This document shows positions 25,072 through 35,669 of a DNA stretch of 64,000 bases, in pieces. The translations under genes were made by a program, and so were the position numbers. Every line of letters starts with the position of its first letter. Position 1 is the stretch's first letter. The stretch lies in the NCBI GenBank assembly GCA_002478145.1, contig DLMI01000003.1:1-64000 (forward strand), written 5' to 3'. The DNA comes from Acidobacteria bacterium UBA7540. GTDB lineage: Bacteria; Acidobacteriota; Terriglobia; UBA7540. The notes beneath the pieces are model-generated. The model did not search any database. It saw only the letters and a list, made by a program, of their open reading frames with translations, and had not been told where the DNA came from.

Positions 25072-26595
25072 TTACTTCCGCTTCCAACGAGTTCCGAGCT
25101 TGCTATCTTCTAGTATAACACCGACCTTCTGAAGATTCTGGCGAATTTCATCGGCGCGGGTAAAATTGCCCTTGCGACGCGCCTCGTCACGTTCCGCAAC
25201 CCATCCCTCGATTTCCTCGTCGGTCAGCGACTCCATCGCCACCGCGCCGGTGTGCCCATTCCCAATTGCCGCCTGTCCGATGTCCGCAGGCGGCGGAGGG
25301 ACGGGAGTGGCCAGGCTTGAATCGCGGGGTTTGATGAAACCAAATTTCACCAGCTTTTCGTGGTCATTGTCGTCGAGGACGCAGAAGATGCGGTCCCAGC
25401 GGTCCAGCGTGTCCAGGAAGGCAGCGCGATCACCCGTGCGGAATTCGCCCTGGTCCATGGCCGTGTTTCCATCCCGCACCATGGCGAAGACGGCGCCGAG
25501 GGCTTCGGCGGTGTTCAAGTTGTCGTCCATGGCATCTTCAAACGCCTGGCAGGCGGCGCGGGCACGATCCTGGAAAGCGGCATTCCCCCCCGCAGAGAAT
25601 GACTCTTGGGCCAGCCGCAAGCGGAAATTCCTGAGCCGGTCGATGGATTGTTGCGCCTGGTGCAGGCCATCAAAGGTGAAGTTCAAATGCCGGCGGTAAG
25701 GGACCGAGGCCAGCAAGTATCGGATCGCCGAGGGCTTGTAACCCTTGGCTAAAAGGTCGCGCAACGTATAGAAATTGCCCAGTGACTTCGACATCTTCTC
25801 GCCGTTGACGATCAGATGCTCGGCGTGCAGCCAGTAGCGCACGAAGGGCTTGCCCGTGGCCGCCTCGCTCTGCGCAATCTCGTTCTCGTGATGGGGGAAG
25901 ATAAGATCGACGCCTCCGGAGTGAATGTCAAAAGTCTCGCCCAGGAATTTCATGGACATCACGGAGCACTCGATGTGCCAGCCGGGCCGCCCGGGGCCGA
26001 GCGGCGTCTCCCAAAAGGGCTCGCCTTCCTTCGGCGCCTTCCAGAGCGCAAAGTCGCGGGCGTCGTTCTTGTCGTATTTGTCCGTATCAATCCGTGCCCC
26101 GTCGCGGATGCCCGAAAGGTCGATCTTGCTCAGTTGGCCATAGTTCTTGAATGCGGCCACTCGGAAGTAGATCGAGCCCTCACTCGCGTAGGCGTAACCT
26201 TTTTCAACCAGCGTCTGGATCACCTTCACCATGTCATCGATCGAGTCCGTGGCGCGCACCACGATTTCAGGATCCTCCAGGCTCAAGAGTTGCCGATCCA
26301 TTTGGAAGGCTTCGATGTATTTCTCTGTGTACTCGCGCAACGACACGCCCGCGGCTTGGGAATTGCGGATGGTGTTGTCGTCCACATCCGTAAGGTTCAT
26401 GACGTGCCGGAGCGTGTATCCCCGGTACTTCAACCAGCGCCGCAGGATGTCCTGGAACACGAAGGTCCGGTAATTGCCGATGTGGGGGAAATCGTAAACG
26501 GTGGGGCCGCAAGTATATATGCCGACCTTATTGTCGTGGAGCGGCTTGAACTCTTCGATTTGCCCGCTCAGTGTGTTGTGGATGCGGAACGGCAT
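25072..26595 (-). CDS. cysS: Cysteine--tRNA ligase
   Basis: A 507-residue class I synthetase. Cys29 in YTCGPTVYDFPHIGN is the expected zinc ligand, with the HIGH motif as HIGN at 38-41. The second zinc region is WHIECSVMS, HSGGVDLIFPHHENEIAQS follows, and KMSKS lies at about 266. The C-terminal anticodon-binding half ends normally. I start at the ATG at 26595 (PFRIHNTLSG); a frame extending 12 codons further upstream is unlikely. It charges tRNA-Cys, whose gene lies in the same minus-strand block. Confidence 0.97.
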   Translation of the reverse strand: MPFRIHNTLSGQIEEFKPLHDNKVGIYTCGPTVYDFPHIGNYRTFVFQDILRRWLKYRGYTLRHVMNLTDVDDNTIRNSQAAGVSLREYTEKYIEAFQMDRQLLSLEDPEIVVRATDSIDDMVKVIQTLVEKGYAYASEGSIYFRVAAFKNYGQLSKIDLSGIRDGARIDTDKYDKNDARDFALWKAPKEGEPFWETPLGPGRPGWHIECSVMSMKFLGETFDIHSGGVDLIFPHHENEIAQSEAATGKPFVRYWLHAEHLIVNGEKMSKSLGNFYTLRDLLAKGYKPSAIRYLLASVPYRRHLNFTFDGLHQAQQSIDRLRNFRLRLAQESFSAGGNAAFQDRARAACQAFEDAMDDNLNTAEALGAVFAMVRDGNTAMDQGEFRTGDRAAFLDTLDRWDRIFCVLDDNDHEKLVKFGFIKPRDSSLATPVPPPPADIGQAAIGNGHTGAVAMESLTDEEIEGWVAERDEARRKGNFTRADEIRQNLQKVGVILEDSKLGTRWKRK

Positions 26596-26649
26596 ACAGT
26601 CAGCCTGCCTGTCAGTGATGCAAGCCCTCAATTCTAGGTACCCGCGCCA

Positions 26650-26790
26650 AGCAAGTCAAGAAACTGGAAACTGGAAATCAGAATCTGGAAACTGGCAACC
26701 TTGTTTTCCAGTTTCGATTTTCCATTTTCTATTTTCCAGTTTCTACTCTCCAGTTTCCATTTTCCAATTTCTATTTTCCAGAGGAGGGGT
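26650..26790. repeat. Short-word repeat with self-complementary halves
   Basis: The first half is made of GAAACTGGAAACTGGAAATC words and the second of their complements (TTTCCAGTTTCTACTCTCC, TTCCATTTTCCAATTTC). It can form a long imperfect hairpin between the divergent cysS and GH51 genes. No gene is visible. Confidence 0.65.
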
Positions 26791-26859
26791 GACATCCGGC
26801 GGTTTCCACTGTATTCTTTTGCACTGTAATAAACAGTCATGCCTATCATGGGAGGCTTT

Positions 26860-28476
26860 ATGCCAGAAGCATCGTGGAAATTCTTCGATTCTTGCACGAG
26901 GCGGGACTTTATAAGGACGGCGGGGGCACTCGGGTTGGGCATGGCGACACAGCAAATCTTGGGCCGGAGGGTTTATGCCCACTCCCTGGGCGGGCCCAGC
27001 GAGCTGCCTTTGGCTGCCACCCTGAAGATCGACCTTGAACGGCGTCTGGGCACAATCGATCCCAACATTTACGGGAACTTCATTGAGCATCTTGGCCGGT
27101 GCATCTATGGCGGGATGTACGACGAGGGCTCGCCTCTGGCCGACGCCGACGGGGACCGCACGGACGTTCTCGAGGCGGCGCGCAAGCTCCGCGTCACGCA
27201 ATTGCGATGGCCGGGCGGGAACTTCGGCTCCGACTATCACTGGCAGGATGGAATCGGCCCCAAGGATGCCCGGCCCGCGCGTTACGACTTGGCGTGGTTC
27301 GAACGCGAATCGAACCGCTTCGGGACCGACGAATTCATTTCGACTTGTCGGAAGCTGGGAGCGGCGCCGTACATTGGCGTCAACATCGGCACGGGCACCA
27401 TCGACGAAGCTTCCTCCTGGGTGGAGTACTGCAACCGGCAGGATGGAACCTACTTTTCAGACTTGCGGAAGAAAAATGGTCATCCTGAGCCCTACGCTGT
27501 GAAGTACTGGGGCATTGGGAACGAGATTTACGGCGATTGGCAAATCGGCCACAAAAACGTCGCGGACTACGCCAAAATGGGGCTGGAATTCGCCAAGGTG
27601 ATGAAGTGGCAAGACCCCAGCATCAAGCTGGTGGCTTGCGGCACCGGCGACCCGAGCTGGGACCGGCCCGTGCTCGAATCCATGGTCAATCATGTGGACT
27701 ACATCTCCGCGCACCACTACTCGGTCACCGACGAGCTGAAGGATTATTACGAGATCCTGGGTTCGGTGGCGCAAATGGAGCAAATCATACGCAACTCTGC
27801 CCTGGTAGCCGAGAGCGTCTCCGCCCAGGCACGAAAGCCCACGCCGGTGTGGACCGCGCTCGACGAGTGGAACATCATCAACAACTGGGCAGACGGATCA
27901 AAGCGAGACGACGTTCATAAATACGAAATCATTTATAACCTCCGGGACGCTTTGTGGGTGGCGTCGGCTTTGAATTCCATCCAGCGCCATTGCCGCACCG
28001 TGCGCATGGCCAATCTCGCTCAGCTCGTCAATGATATCGCGCCGATGCAAACTTCACCCACCGGCCTGCTCCTGATGACCACCTATTACCCGGTGGAGCT
28101 GTATGCCAGCCGCTCCGGCAACGTCGCCCTGGATGTGATGGTGCAGTCACCACGCTTTGAGACCAAGAGCTTTTCCGACCAGCCTTATCTTGACGTCGCG
28201 GCAACCTACGATGAAGCGAAGCAGAAAGTCATGCTTGCGGTTGTCAATCGCCGTAAGGAGGGCGACTTGACCGGCAGTGTCGAACTCGCAGGACTGCGCG
28301 CCAAGCCCGGCGGCCGCGCTTTCCAGATCACGGGCGCCAGCCCTGAGGCGACGAACACCTTTGCGAACCCTCATGCCGTGGTCACTCAAGAGGTGAAACT
28401 CGAGGCCTCGGGCAGCCGCTTCGAGTACCAATTCCCGCGCCACTCGATTTCCTGGCTGGAATTCGAGGTCGCATGA
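26860..28476 (+). CDS. Alpha-L-arabinofuranosidase (GH51), Tat-exported
   Basis: A 538-residue enzyme with a twin-arginine signal (TRRDFIRTAGALGLGMA) and a GH51 catalytic barrel. NIYGNFIEHLGRCIYGGMYD begins the domain, and LRWPGGNFGSDYHW is a substrate-site loop. E222 in WGIGNEIYGDW is the acid/base and E336 in WTALDEWN the nucleophile, so the active site is intact. The C-terminal beta domain ends RHSISWLEFEV. It should release arabinose from plant polysaccharides outside the cytoplasm. The ATG at 26860 has GGGAGG six bases upstream; two earlier in-frame ATGs lack this. No other glycosidase lies nearby. Confidence 0.93.
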   Translation: MPEASWKFFDSCTRRDFIRTAGALGLGMATQQILGRRVYAHSLGGPSELPLAATLKIDLERRLGTIDPNIYGNFIEHLGRCIYGGMYDEGSPLADADGDRTDVLEAARKLRVTQLRWPGGNFGSDYHWQDGIGPKDARPARYDLAWFERESNRFGTDEFISTCRKLGAAPYIGVNIGTGTIDEASSWVEYCNRQDGTYFSDLRKKNGHPEPYAVKYWGIGNEIYGDWQIGHKNVADYAKMGLEFAKVMKWQDPSIKLVACGTGDPSWDRPVLESMVNHVDYISAHHYSVTDELKDYYEILGSVAQMEQIIRNSALVAESVSAQARKPTPVWTALDEWNIINNWADGSKRDDVHKYEIIYNLRDALWVASALNSIQRHCRTVRMANLAQLVNDIAPMQTSPTGLLLMTTYYPVELYASRSGNVALDVMVQSPRFETKSFSDQPYLDVAATYDEAKQKVMLAVVNRRKEGDLTGSVELAGLRAKPGGRAFQITGASPEATNTFANPHAVVTQEVKLEASGSRFEYQFPRHSISWLEFEVA

Positions 28477-28484
28477 GAACCCCA

Positions 28485-28759
28485 CGTGGGCGCGCCCGCT
28501 CCTTCCTGGTGCTCGTTTAGGGCATGAGAAAGGGGCAGGCGCATACCACGTCTCTCGTGAATCCCAAATGGTTCGGTGCGGACATAAGGTTAACAGATTG
28601 TTTCCAGATATTGATGCGTTGTGGATCGAATTCGGTGATAGACTGGGGGGCAGGTACGGAAATTGCTGTGAGTCAAACAGGGTGGCTCAAATGGACCGGC
28701 GAGGTCAAGTTTGCCTTGTCTGGCATTGGCAAGCAACTTGAGCCACCGCGGGGTGTGCG
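28485..28759. other. Intergenic gap, nothing recognised
   Basis: About 275 bases between GH51 and the cytochrome gene. No gene, tRNA or clear hairpin was seen. Confidence 0.4.
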
Positions 28760-29287
28760 ATGTCGCTAAAATTAAAGGCATTATGGGCAGTACTGGTATT
28801 CTGCATGGTGGGGGGGACCTTCGCGGCGCAAGAGAAGAAAGGAGAAGCGCAAAGCTCTGGCGCCTCGAGTTCAACGGCAGCCACTCCGTCCCCAGTGCAC
28901 GACACTATAATATCGCCAGAAGACGCAGCCAGGAAGAACCCGATCAAGTTTACCGATGCATCTGTGGATCGCGGCAAGAAGGTCTTTAAGACCCAGTGCG
29001 CGTTGTGCCACGGAGAAAATGGAGACGGGAAAGGCGACTTGGCGAAAGAGATGACATTGACCCTCCCTGACTTCGCGAAACCCGACGCTTTGGCCAAGCG
29101 CACTGACGGCGAGCTATTTGCGATTATCGGAACGGGGAAGGATCCCATGCCAAGCCAGAAGGGGCGAATGACGGAGCCACAGTTATGGAATTTGGTGAAC
29201 TACCTTCGGGCCCTGGGCGGAAAGGTCCCTGGCAAGTCGACGGCGAAGGAAGCCGCCGACGAAAACGTGATTCTCGTTCCACAATAG
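28760..29287 (+). CDS. Exported monoheme cytochrome c
   Basis: A 175-residue protein. A signal peptide (WAVLVFCMVGGTFAA) and an Ala/Ser/Thr-rich linker precede a class I cytochrome c domain. The single haem site is C80-A-L-C-H84, and M130 in GTGKDPMPSQKG (or M137) is the likely axial methionine. The size and the GTGKDPMP loop match small electron carriers fused or associated with respiratory enzymes. It stands alone and its partner is not evident; the nine-heme protein at 49435 is the only other cytochrome in the window. The ATG at 28760 has only a weak ribosome-binding site. Confidence 0.88.
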   Translation: MSLKLKALWAVLVFCMVGGTFAAQEKKGEAQSSGASSSTAATPSPVHDTIISPEDAARKNPIKFTDASVDRGKKVFKTQCALCHGENGDGKGDLAKEMTLTLPDFAKPDALAKRTDGELFAIIGTGKDPMPSQKGRMTEPQLWNLVNYLRALGGKVPGKSTAKEAADENVILVPQ

Positions 29288-29389
29288 ACGCTCCGAACGC
29301 GATGGGAATGCAGACGAGTTTTGGGCGCTCCGCCGTGGGGACTCCTCGGCAATGCCTCAGGGGAGTCCCGAACTGCTTGAGGGGCTTGG

Positions 29390-29785
29390 TTAACGAGTGG
29401 CTAATCTCTTGGCCAAACTGAGCACGACATCCCGATCCGGCTCGGCCAGACGGGTCAAGACGGTCGTGAGCTTGACGATGAACTGATCATCCCCCTCCAT
29501 CGCGCCGTTCTCTGCCGTAATTTCTTCCAAGGTCTTCCGGGGCGTGAGGCTAGGTGTGGGTGGAGCCTCTTCTCCGCAATAAAAGAGCTGATACAACGGG
29601 ACATCGAGGACCGCCGCAAAGCGCTCCAGGGTCTCCAGCGAAGGGACGGTGTGACCGTTTTCTACGCGGGAGATGTAGCATCGCAATAAGCCGATGCGAT
29701 CCTCGATATCCCCTTGAGACATGTGCTTCTGCTCGCGAAGCTGCCGCAGGCGTGAACCGATTAACATGGGTTTACTCTCTTTCAT
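29390..29785 (-). CDS. XRE-family transcriptional regulator
   Basis: A 131-residue protein. The N-terminal HTH (about residues 9-66) reads IGSRLRQLREQKHMSQGDIE, with recognition region LLRCYISRVENGHTVPSLET and FAAVLDVPLYQLFY, a typical Cro/CI-like domain. A proline-rich linker and a C-terminal helix (VLTRLAEPDRDVVLSLAKRL) follow, possibly for dimerisation. The ATG at 29785 has AAGGA a few bases upstream. It is convergent with the cytochrome c gene and not in an obvious operon. Its targets are unknown. Confidence 0.88.
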   Translation of the reverse strand: MKESKPMLIGSRLRQLREQKHMSQGDIEDRIGLLRCYISRVENGHTVPSLETLERFAAVLDVPLYQLFYCGEEAPPTPSLTPRKTLEEITAENGAMEGDDQFIVKLTTVLTRLAEPDRDVVLSLAKRLATR

Positions 29786-29829
29786 TATTTCCTTCTCGTA
29801 TTTTACTTACAGCCATATCCAAGATGGTA

Positions 29830-30359
29830 AATTTTCGTCGGCTTTGCTTGACTAGGCAAGGGCACTGAAGTACCGGTACGGAAGTCTCGTGTTTTGTCGC
29901 AGTTAATTGCTTGGAAGAGCGATTCGCTTGCACCCCCTCACCCCTGTCCCCGCGGCCGAAAGTCCGCCAATCTTAATCGCCGGCGACAGGGGCGTGGTCC
30001 TCCGGCCCTCCCTCAAGGCGGGTTGGGAGGATGGGCTCGGGTGAGGGCGCGGATTCTTCATTCCCTCCTCCCCTCTCCCCCTTGGGGGTGAGAAGCTGTG
30101 AAAAAATCCTCGGACGAGCAAAAGCATTTCATCCCGCGAGGCGGGACAAAGTCGTAGAAGGCGCAAAGAAAACAAAGCAGTTGTTCTTTGCGAGTCTTTG
30201 CGCTTTGGTCCCGCTTTGCGGGATGAGGTGGTTTATTTTTTCACGGCTTCAGAGGGGCCGGGGGTGAGGGGGTCACGCGGCAGACTCTGTAACAGTTATT
30301 TCGTGACAGCCCGTAGGGGCCGCGAAATTCCATCCGGCGCCGCAGGGTGGTTCGGCCAG
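29830..30359. other. Intergenic region with repeat-like GC-rich segments
   Basis: About 530 bases without a gene. It contains strings such as CACCCCCTCACCCCTGTCCC and GGGGCCGGGGGTGAGGGGG, and a pair of 'TTTGCG' words around 30180-30210. These look like dispersed noncoding repeats upstream of the XRE regulator and downstream of pyrB. Confidence 0.45.
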
Positions 30360-31280
30360 CTATTTCAACACCATGCTCAGTAGTGCCATTCTGACGTAGA
30401 GGCCATTCTGTGCTTGGCGGAAATAGGCGGCCCGCGGATCACTGTCGACTTCCATCGCGATCTCATCGAGGCGGGGAAGCGGATGCATGACTATGGCGTT
30501 GGCCTTCATCAAGCGCAGGGATTCTGAACTGATCACGTAGACGCCGCGGCACTGCTCGTAGTCGGCAGTTCGGTCTCCAAAGCGCTCCTTTTGAATCCGC
30601 GTTTGGTAAACCACATCCACCTCGGGCAAGACTTTATCGAGGTCAGTTTCTTCTGTGTACCAGACCTGCTTCTCGCGCAGGTGGTCAAGGATATCCTCTT
30701 TCATTTTCAACGAGGGAGGAGCGACAAAATAGATTCTGATGTTCTGGAACTTACTCAATAGATAGGTCAGCGAGCGAACGGTGCGGCCTTGTGCCAGGTC
30801 GCCTACCATGGCGATGTGCAAGCCATCAATCGAGCCTATCTCTTTATGAATGGTGTAGAGGTCAAGCAGGGCCTGGGTGGGATGTTGGCCGGCCCCATCT
30901 CCAGCGTTAATTACCGGGATGCGTGATACCGACGCCGCCCGTTTGGCCGACCCAACCTCGTAATGGCGGAGCACGAGGACATCCGCGTAGCCGTTCAAGA
31001 TTCGTACCGTGTCCTCGAGTGTCTCGCCCTTGGCGACCGAGGAGAACTCAGCGGCGTTTTCCGTGGAAATCACGCTCCCACCGAGTCGGTACATCGCCGT
31101 TTCAAAGGAGAAGCGGGTCCGGGTTGACGGCTCATAGAAGAGGGTGGCCATGATTCGCCCGTGGAACTGGGAAGTCCCACCGCCTGCCACCACCTGCTCC
31201 ATTTCTTGAGTGGTCTCAATGAGACGCAAAAGTGTAGGTACATCGAATTGCTGGGCTTCAATTACATGGTGCAAATCCAT
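30360..31280 (-). CDS. pyrB: Aspartate carbamoyltransferase catalytic subunit
   Basis: A 306-residue enzyme of pyrimidine synthesis joining carbamoyl phosphate and aspartate. The carbamoyl-phosphate site FYEPSTRTRFSFE is intact, as are the HPTQALLDLYTI loop and the HPLPRLDEIA aspartate-binding region. The ATG at 31280 has AAGGAG ten bases upstream; a TTG three codons earlier is too close to that site. No pyrI or pyrC lies next to it. The other pyrimidine genes in the window, pyrK and pyrD, are 24 kb away. Confidence 0.96.
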   Translation of the reverse strand: MDLHHVIEAQQFDVPTLLRLIETTQEMEQVVAGGGTSQFHGRIMATLFYEPSTRTRFSFETAMYRLGGSVISTENAAEFSSVAKGETLEDTVRILNGYADVLVLRHYEVGSAKRAASVSRIPVINAGDGAGQHPTQALLDLYTIHKEIGSIDGLHIAMVGDLAQGRTVRSLTYLLSKFQNIRIYFVAPPSLKMKEDILDHLREKQVWYTEETDLDKVLPEVDVVYQTRIQKERFGDRTADYEQCRGVYVISSESLRLMKANAIVMHPLPRLDEIAMEVDSDPRAAYFRQAQNGLYVRMALLSMVLK

Positions 31281-31289
31281 GGGATTCAA

Positions 31290-31814
31290 ACTCCTTCAGT
31301 CTCCTGACTTCAAACTCCTGACTTCTTCCCGTAGAATGACCCGCCCTTACTATTCTCGCGTCCTGTCCAAGCAGCAAAACGCTAAGCTGCAAGATACTCC
31401 GGGGATTATCATTCCGTCAACTCGGGGTTAGAGTCAGCTTTCAGCGGTCAGCCATCAGCCGTCAGCTTCTCGCCTTCACCAGTTTCAGATCCTTCAGTCT
31501 GGAATGCCGGCAGCTCTATGCTTCTGAAGAGCCGTTGAAGAGAAGAAGTCAGGAGTTAGAAACCAGAATCGCAGGTGTCAGGTATCGGGTGACGGGTGGC
31601 AGGGGCCGGATTGTGGGGGTCCGCAAAAACTCACCATAGACCGCGGGCCCGCCGCGGCGGGACAACGGACAACGGACAACGGACCACTGACCCCTGACTT
31701 CTGCACTTCTTGGTTTGATTCGGCTTTTGGCAAGGTGACGCCATGACAAAGTTTCTGCCCGCCCCGTGAATTGCCACAGACTCGCGGAAAAACGCCTGGA
31801 AATTCTCCAGCAAG
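31290..31814. repeat. Low-complexity intergenic region
   Basis: About 525 bases between divergent pyrB and the sensor kinase. It is dominated by short-word repeats, for example CTCCTGACTTCAAACTCCTG, CAGCGGTCAGCCATCAGCC and ACGGACAACGGACAACGGAC. No gene is visible; promoters for both flanking genes should lie here. Confidence 0.5.
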
Positions 31815-31832
31815 GTGATATCATTCCGTCGC

Positions 31833-34800
31833 ATGAATTCCCACAGTAAACAAATTGCGGCAGTGAATAACACGACAGAAGAATTCCCACCCCGCCCCGT
31901 CCAACCTCGCGACGAGGCACGCGGCCGTCTCTGGCAGTACATCCTAGCCTTCTTTGCCGGAACGGCGCTCGTCGGAACTCTCACCACGCTTCATATTTTG
32001 GAGAAAGAAAAGGCTGCCATTGCCTATTGGCAGGACCAACAGTCGACCATCGTGGACGACCGGGCGCGTCAGATTTCAAACTGGCTGGGGGAACGCCGAG
32101 CCGATACAAGGCTGCTTTCCTCATATCTTTCCGTTCAGCAACTACTCCATCCGGTTGAGAAGTCGGGTTCGAGTGGCGTTTTTCAGACGAGCGTACTGGA
32201 AGACGTTTCAATGCTCATGGACCAGTTCGCTTTCACACACGGCTACGCAGGCATCTACCTTATCAGCCCGGAGGGACGTGTGGCAGCCCGGTCCGGGAGC
32301 TCGGAGAGCGTGTCGCCCGCAGTGATTGAAAGCGCGCGCAACGTCTTGCAGGGCGACGCCTCTTGGGTTGGCCTCGTGGGCGAGACTCCGGCGAACAGTT
32401 TTGTATATTTCATTTCCCCGGTCTTTGCAGGTATGCGCTCCAAGGTGGAGGCGAAGCCCTCGCCATCGTGCGTTGGCGCGATCGCCTTGCAAATCGACCC
32501 CAAAAGAAGTCTGTTTCCACTCTTGGTGACGGAGGGTGTGCCCACGCGCAGTGGTGAAACCCTGCTCTTGCGACATGAAGGGAACGAAGTGATTTACTTC
32601 TCACCGCTTCGCAACGTACCTCTCACCCAAGGGTTTTTGCGCCGTCCTCTCTCGGTGTTAACGACCAAGCCTGGGTGGGAAGACAAATCTTTGAGCGGAG
32701 AGATGTTGGATTATCGTGGCGTCCCTGTCATGAGCGCCGAGCGGCGTATCCCGCTGACTGATTGGACACTGGTGAGAGAGATTGATCGCAAAGAAGCGCT
32801 TGAAGACTTTTACCAAACAGCTCGCCTCGAGGCGATGGTGGGAGCGTGTATTGTTCTGGCTTTCGCCTATGTGTTGATCGGGTACCGGCGGAAGATGCTG
32901 GCTCGCGCCCTGGAAGAGAGGGTGGAACACCAGCAGGCAATCCTTGCCATCCAGGCGTTTGCGCAGCAGATGGTGGACAATGTTCCGGTGGGTTTACTGA
33001 TCCTCTCTCCTGACCTGAACGTGCTATCGGCCAACCGAACGTATCTCGAAGCGTTCCATCTGCGCCCGGAAGAAGCCATAGGGCGGTCTCTGCCCGAAGT
33101 CATACAAGCAGTAGGGCCGCCACGCCGGATCACTGGCGCCACGGGGCCTAGCAGCGGGCCGCATGATGTGCTGGTGGATCTGGCCGCGCCAGGGGGAATA
33201 GGCACCCGGCCCGCCCGGCTCACTCTGACCGAGATCTCAAACGGGCAGGGCAAGGGTCGCCTTTTGCTGACCGTGGAGGACCTGACGGAGAGCGAGCGCC
33301 TGCGGACGGCTGCCGAAGCTTCGGGGCGCCGCCTGCGAGAACTGGTGCAAAGCATTGACGCGATCGTTTGGGAAGCCGAGGCCCAGACCCATCAATTCAC
33401 TTTTGTGAGCCAGCGGGCTGAACAGATCCTGGGCTATCCTGTCGGGCAGTGGCTTAGCCAAGCTGATTTCTGGGAGCAGCATCTCCATCCGCTCGATCGC
33501 GAACAGGTTGTGGGCGCGCGCCGACAGGCGATCGCGGAGGGGCGAGATCACAGTCTTGAATACAGGGTGCTGGCGGCGGACAGTCGCCAGGTTTGGCTGC
33601 ACGATACAGTCCATTTGGTTTTGGATGCGGAGGGGCGCCCCATCCAACTCCGCGGGGTGGCCATTGACTCCACCAAGGGGAAGCTGGCCGAGGAGGCGTT
33701 GCGGGCTTCCGAGGAAAAGTACAGATTGCTTTTTGCAGGAAACCTCGCCGGGGTCTTCTATGCGAATCTGGACGGCACCGTCCTGGATTGTAACGACGCG
33801 CTGGTTCGGATTCTGGGCTACGACTCGCGCCAGGAGCTTCTCGGCCGCAACCTCTCGGATTTCTTCTCTGATCCGGCAGATCGAGAGCAGCTATCGAAGG
33901 CCCTGCTTCAGGGAAAGGCGCTGGCCAATTTTGAAGAACCGGTGCGCCGCAAGGACGGGAGCTTGATATGGCTTCTGATGAATGCCTGCTTGATGGAAGG
34001 GCCGAGGGGGCAGCCGGCGATCGTTCAGGCGACATTGATTGACATCACGGAACGCAAAGCGGCGGAAGCAGAAAGAATGCTTCTGATGACCGCTATCGAA
34101 CAGTCGGCAGAAGGGATCATGATCACCGATGCCAAGGGTACCATCCGGTACGTCAATCCCGCCTTCAGTCGTGTTTCGGGTTACTCCCGCGAAGAAGCCC
34201 TTGGGAAAAACCCGCGCATTCTCAAGTCTGGAAAGCAAGACGTGGCTTATTACAGGAAACTTTGGACGACCATCCTGGGCGGCGAAATCTGGCAGGGTGA
34301 GATCACCAACCGCCGCAGCGACGGGAGTCTCTACCCGGAGCAGATGACCATCACGCCGGTGCGTGACCAGCGCGGGAAGATCACTCACTTCATTGCTATC
34401 AAAGCGGAGGTGACAGAACGAAAGCGCCTCGAGCAGCAGCTTCGGCAGGCGCAGAAAATGGAAGCGGTGGGGCGGCTGGCGGGCGGGGTGGCGCACGACT
34501 TCAACAATCTGCTCACCATTATCAGTGGTTACGGCGGACTTCTGCTCGAGCATCCCGGCATCATCGAACCGCTGCGGGGTTATGTCAACGAGATCAGGGA
34601 TGCCTCGGGCCGGGCCGCCTCCCTGACGCGCCAGCTTCTTGCCTTCAGCCGGCAGCAGGTGTTGGCGCCGCGAGTTCTGGGTCTGAACGCCGTGGTCGCC
34701 AATATCGAGAAGATGCTGAAGCGGTTAATTGGTGAGGATGTTGACTTGGTCACGATTCTGGGGGAGCGCTTGTGGCCTGTCAAGGCCGATCCGGGGCAAC

Positions 34801-35594
34801 TCGAACAGGTGCTTCTGAATCTGGCGGTCAACGCGCGCGATGCCATGCCCAACGGCGGCGTATTAACCATCGAGACGGCGAACGTGGAAATGGACAGCAC
34901 TTCTGCCCAGACCCACTTTCCTCTCTCGCCGGGCCCCTATGTTCTGCTGGCGTTTAATGACACCGGCATCGGGATGGATGCCGAGACACAAGCCCGCATT
35001 TTTGACCCATTCTTTACCACCAAGGACAAGGGAAAAGGCACCGGCCTGGGGTTGGCAATGGTCTACGGCATCGTCAAGCAGAGCGGGGGATACATTTGGG
35101 TCTACAGCGAAGTGGGGAAGGGGACTACCTTCAAGATTTACTTGCCTCGAACCGCGGAAGAGGTTGATGAGTCGGGCCCCGGGCAAAGTGGAATCAAGGC
35201 CCAACAAGGGACAGAGACGCTCTTGCTGGTGGAGGATGAAGACGCAGTCCGGGCGCTGGTGCGAAATGTCTTGAAGGAGAGAGGTTATAGGGTCATGGAA
35301 GCCAGCCGCGGTGAAGACGCACTGGAACTCGCGGAACAGTACTGGGGGCAGATCGATCTGCTGGTGACCGACGTGGTTATGCCGCAGATGAGTGGACGCG
35401 AACTCGCCCGCCGTCTCGCTAACTTGCACCCGCAGATCAAAGTGCTGTACATCTCGGGTTACACGGACAACGCGGTCTGGTATCAAGGCGGGCTCGATTC
35501 CGGCGGGGCATTCCTGCAAAAGCCTTTTTCTTCCGAGGTGCTGGCTCGCAAGGTGCGAGAGGTATTGGACGGTCCTCCCCACGGGCGTTCCTAA
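31833..35594 (+). CDS. Hybrid sensor histidine kinase / response regulator with four PAS domains
   Basis: About 1253 residues (numbering below counts from an upstream in-frame GTG at 31815). TM1 lies at about 41-62, an extracytoplasmic Cache-like sensor at about 65-335, and TM2 at about 338-357. Four PAS domains sit at about 385-495, 505-625, 630-755 and 755-874. The HisKA region has the phosphorylated His894 in [11 protein letters not shown]. The HATPase domain carries an N box ([14 protein letters not shown]) and G boxes ([21 protein letters not shown]). The C-terminal receiver has Asp1186 in [13 protein letters not shown]. Both phospho-sites are intact. It senses an external signal and the PAS array suggests further cytoplasmic inputs. 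No cognate regulator gene is adjacent. Confidence 0.93.
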   Translation: MNSHSKQIAAVNNTTEEFPPRPVQPRDEARGRLWQYILAFFAGTALVGTLTTLHILEKEKAAIAYWQDQQSTIVDDRARQISNWLGERRADTRLLSSYLSVQQLLHPVEKSGSSGVFQTSVLEDVSMLMDQFAFTHGYAGIYLISPEGRVAARSGSSESVSPAVIESARNVLQGDASWVGLVGETPANSFVYFISPVFAGMRSKVEAKPSPSCVGAIALQIDPKRSLFPLLVTEGVPTRSGETLLLRHEGNEVIYFSPLRNVPLTQGFLRRPLSVLTTKPGWEDKSLSGEMLDYRGVPVMSAERRIPLTDWTLVREIDRKEALEDFYQTARLEAMVGACIVLAFAYVLIGYRRKMLARALEERVEHQQAILAIQAFAQQMVDNVPVGLLILSPDLNVLSANRTYLEAFHLRPEEAIGRSLPEVIQAVGPPRRITGATGPSSGPHDVLVDLAAPGGIGTRPARLTLTEISNGQGKGRLLLTVEDLTESERLRTAAEASGRRLRELVQSIDAIVWEAEAQTHQFTFVSQRAEQILGYPVGQWLSQADFWEQHLHPLDREQVVGARRQAIAEGRDHSLEYRVLAADSRQVWLHDTVHLVLDAEGRPIQLRGVAIDSTKGKLAEEALRASEEKYRLLFAGNLAGVFYANLDGTVLDCNDALVRILGYDSRQELLGRNLSDFFSDPADREQLSKALLQGKALANFEEPVRRKDGSLIWLLMNACLMEGPRGQPAIVQATLIDITERKAAEAERMLLMTAIEQSAEGIMITDAKGTIRYVNPAFSRVSGYSREEALGKNPRILKSGKQDVAYYRKLWTTILGGEIWQGEITNRRSDGSLYPEQMTITPVRDQRGKITHFIAIKAEVTERKRLEQQLRQAQKMEAVGRLAGGVAHDFNNLLTIISGYGGLLLEHPGIIEPLRGYVNEIRDASGRAASLTRQLLAFSRQQVLAPRVLGLNAVVANIEKMLKRLIGEDVDLVTILGERLWPVKADPGQLEQVLLNLAVNARDAMPNGGVLTIETANVEMDSTSAQTHFPLSPGPYVLLAFNDTGIGMDAETQARIFDPFFTTKDKGKGTGLGLAMVYGIVKQSGGYIWVYSEVGKGTTFKIYLPRTAEEVDESGPGQSGIKAQQGTETLLLVEDEDAVRALVRNVLKERGYRVMEASRGEDALELAEQYWGQIDLLVTDVVMPQMSGRELARRLANLHPQIKVLYISGYTDNAVWYQGGLDSGGAFLQKPFSSEVLARKVREVLDGPPHGRS

Positions 35595-35669
35595 CAGCTC
35601 GCGGCGGCGGACGTCCCGCGAGGCGGGATAGCCCATGGCGTCAGGAGCAGACGGTCGGCACTTTGAGCG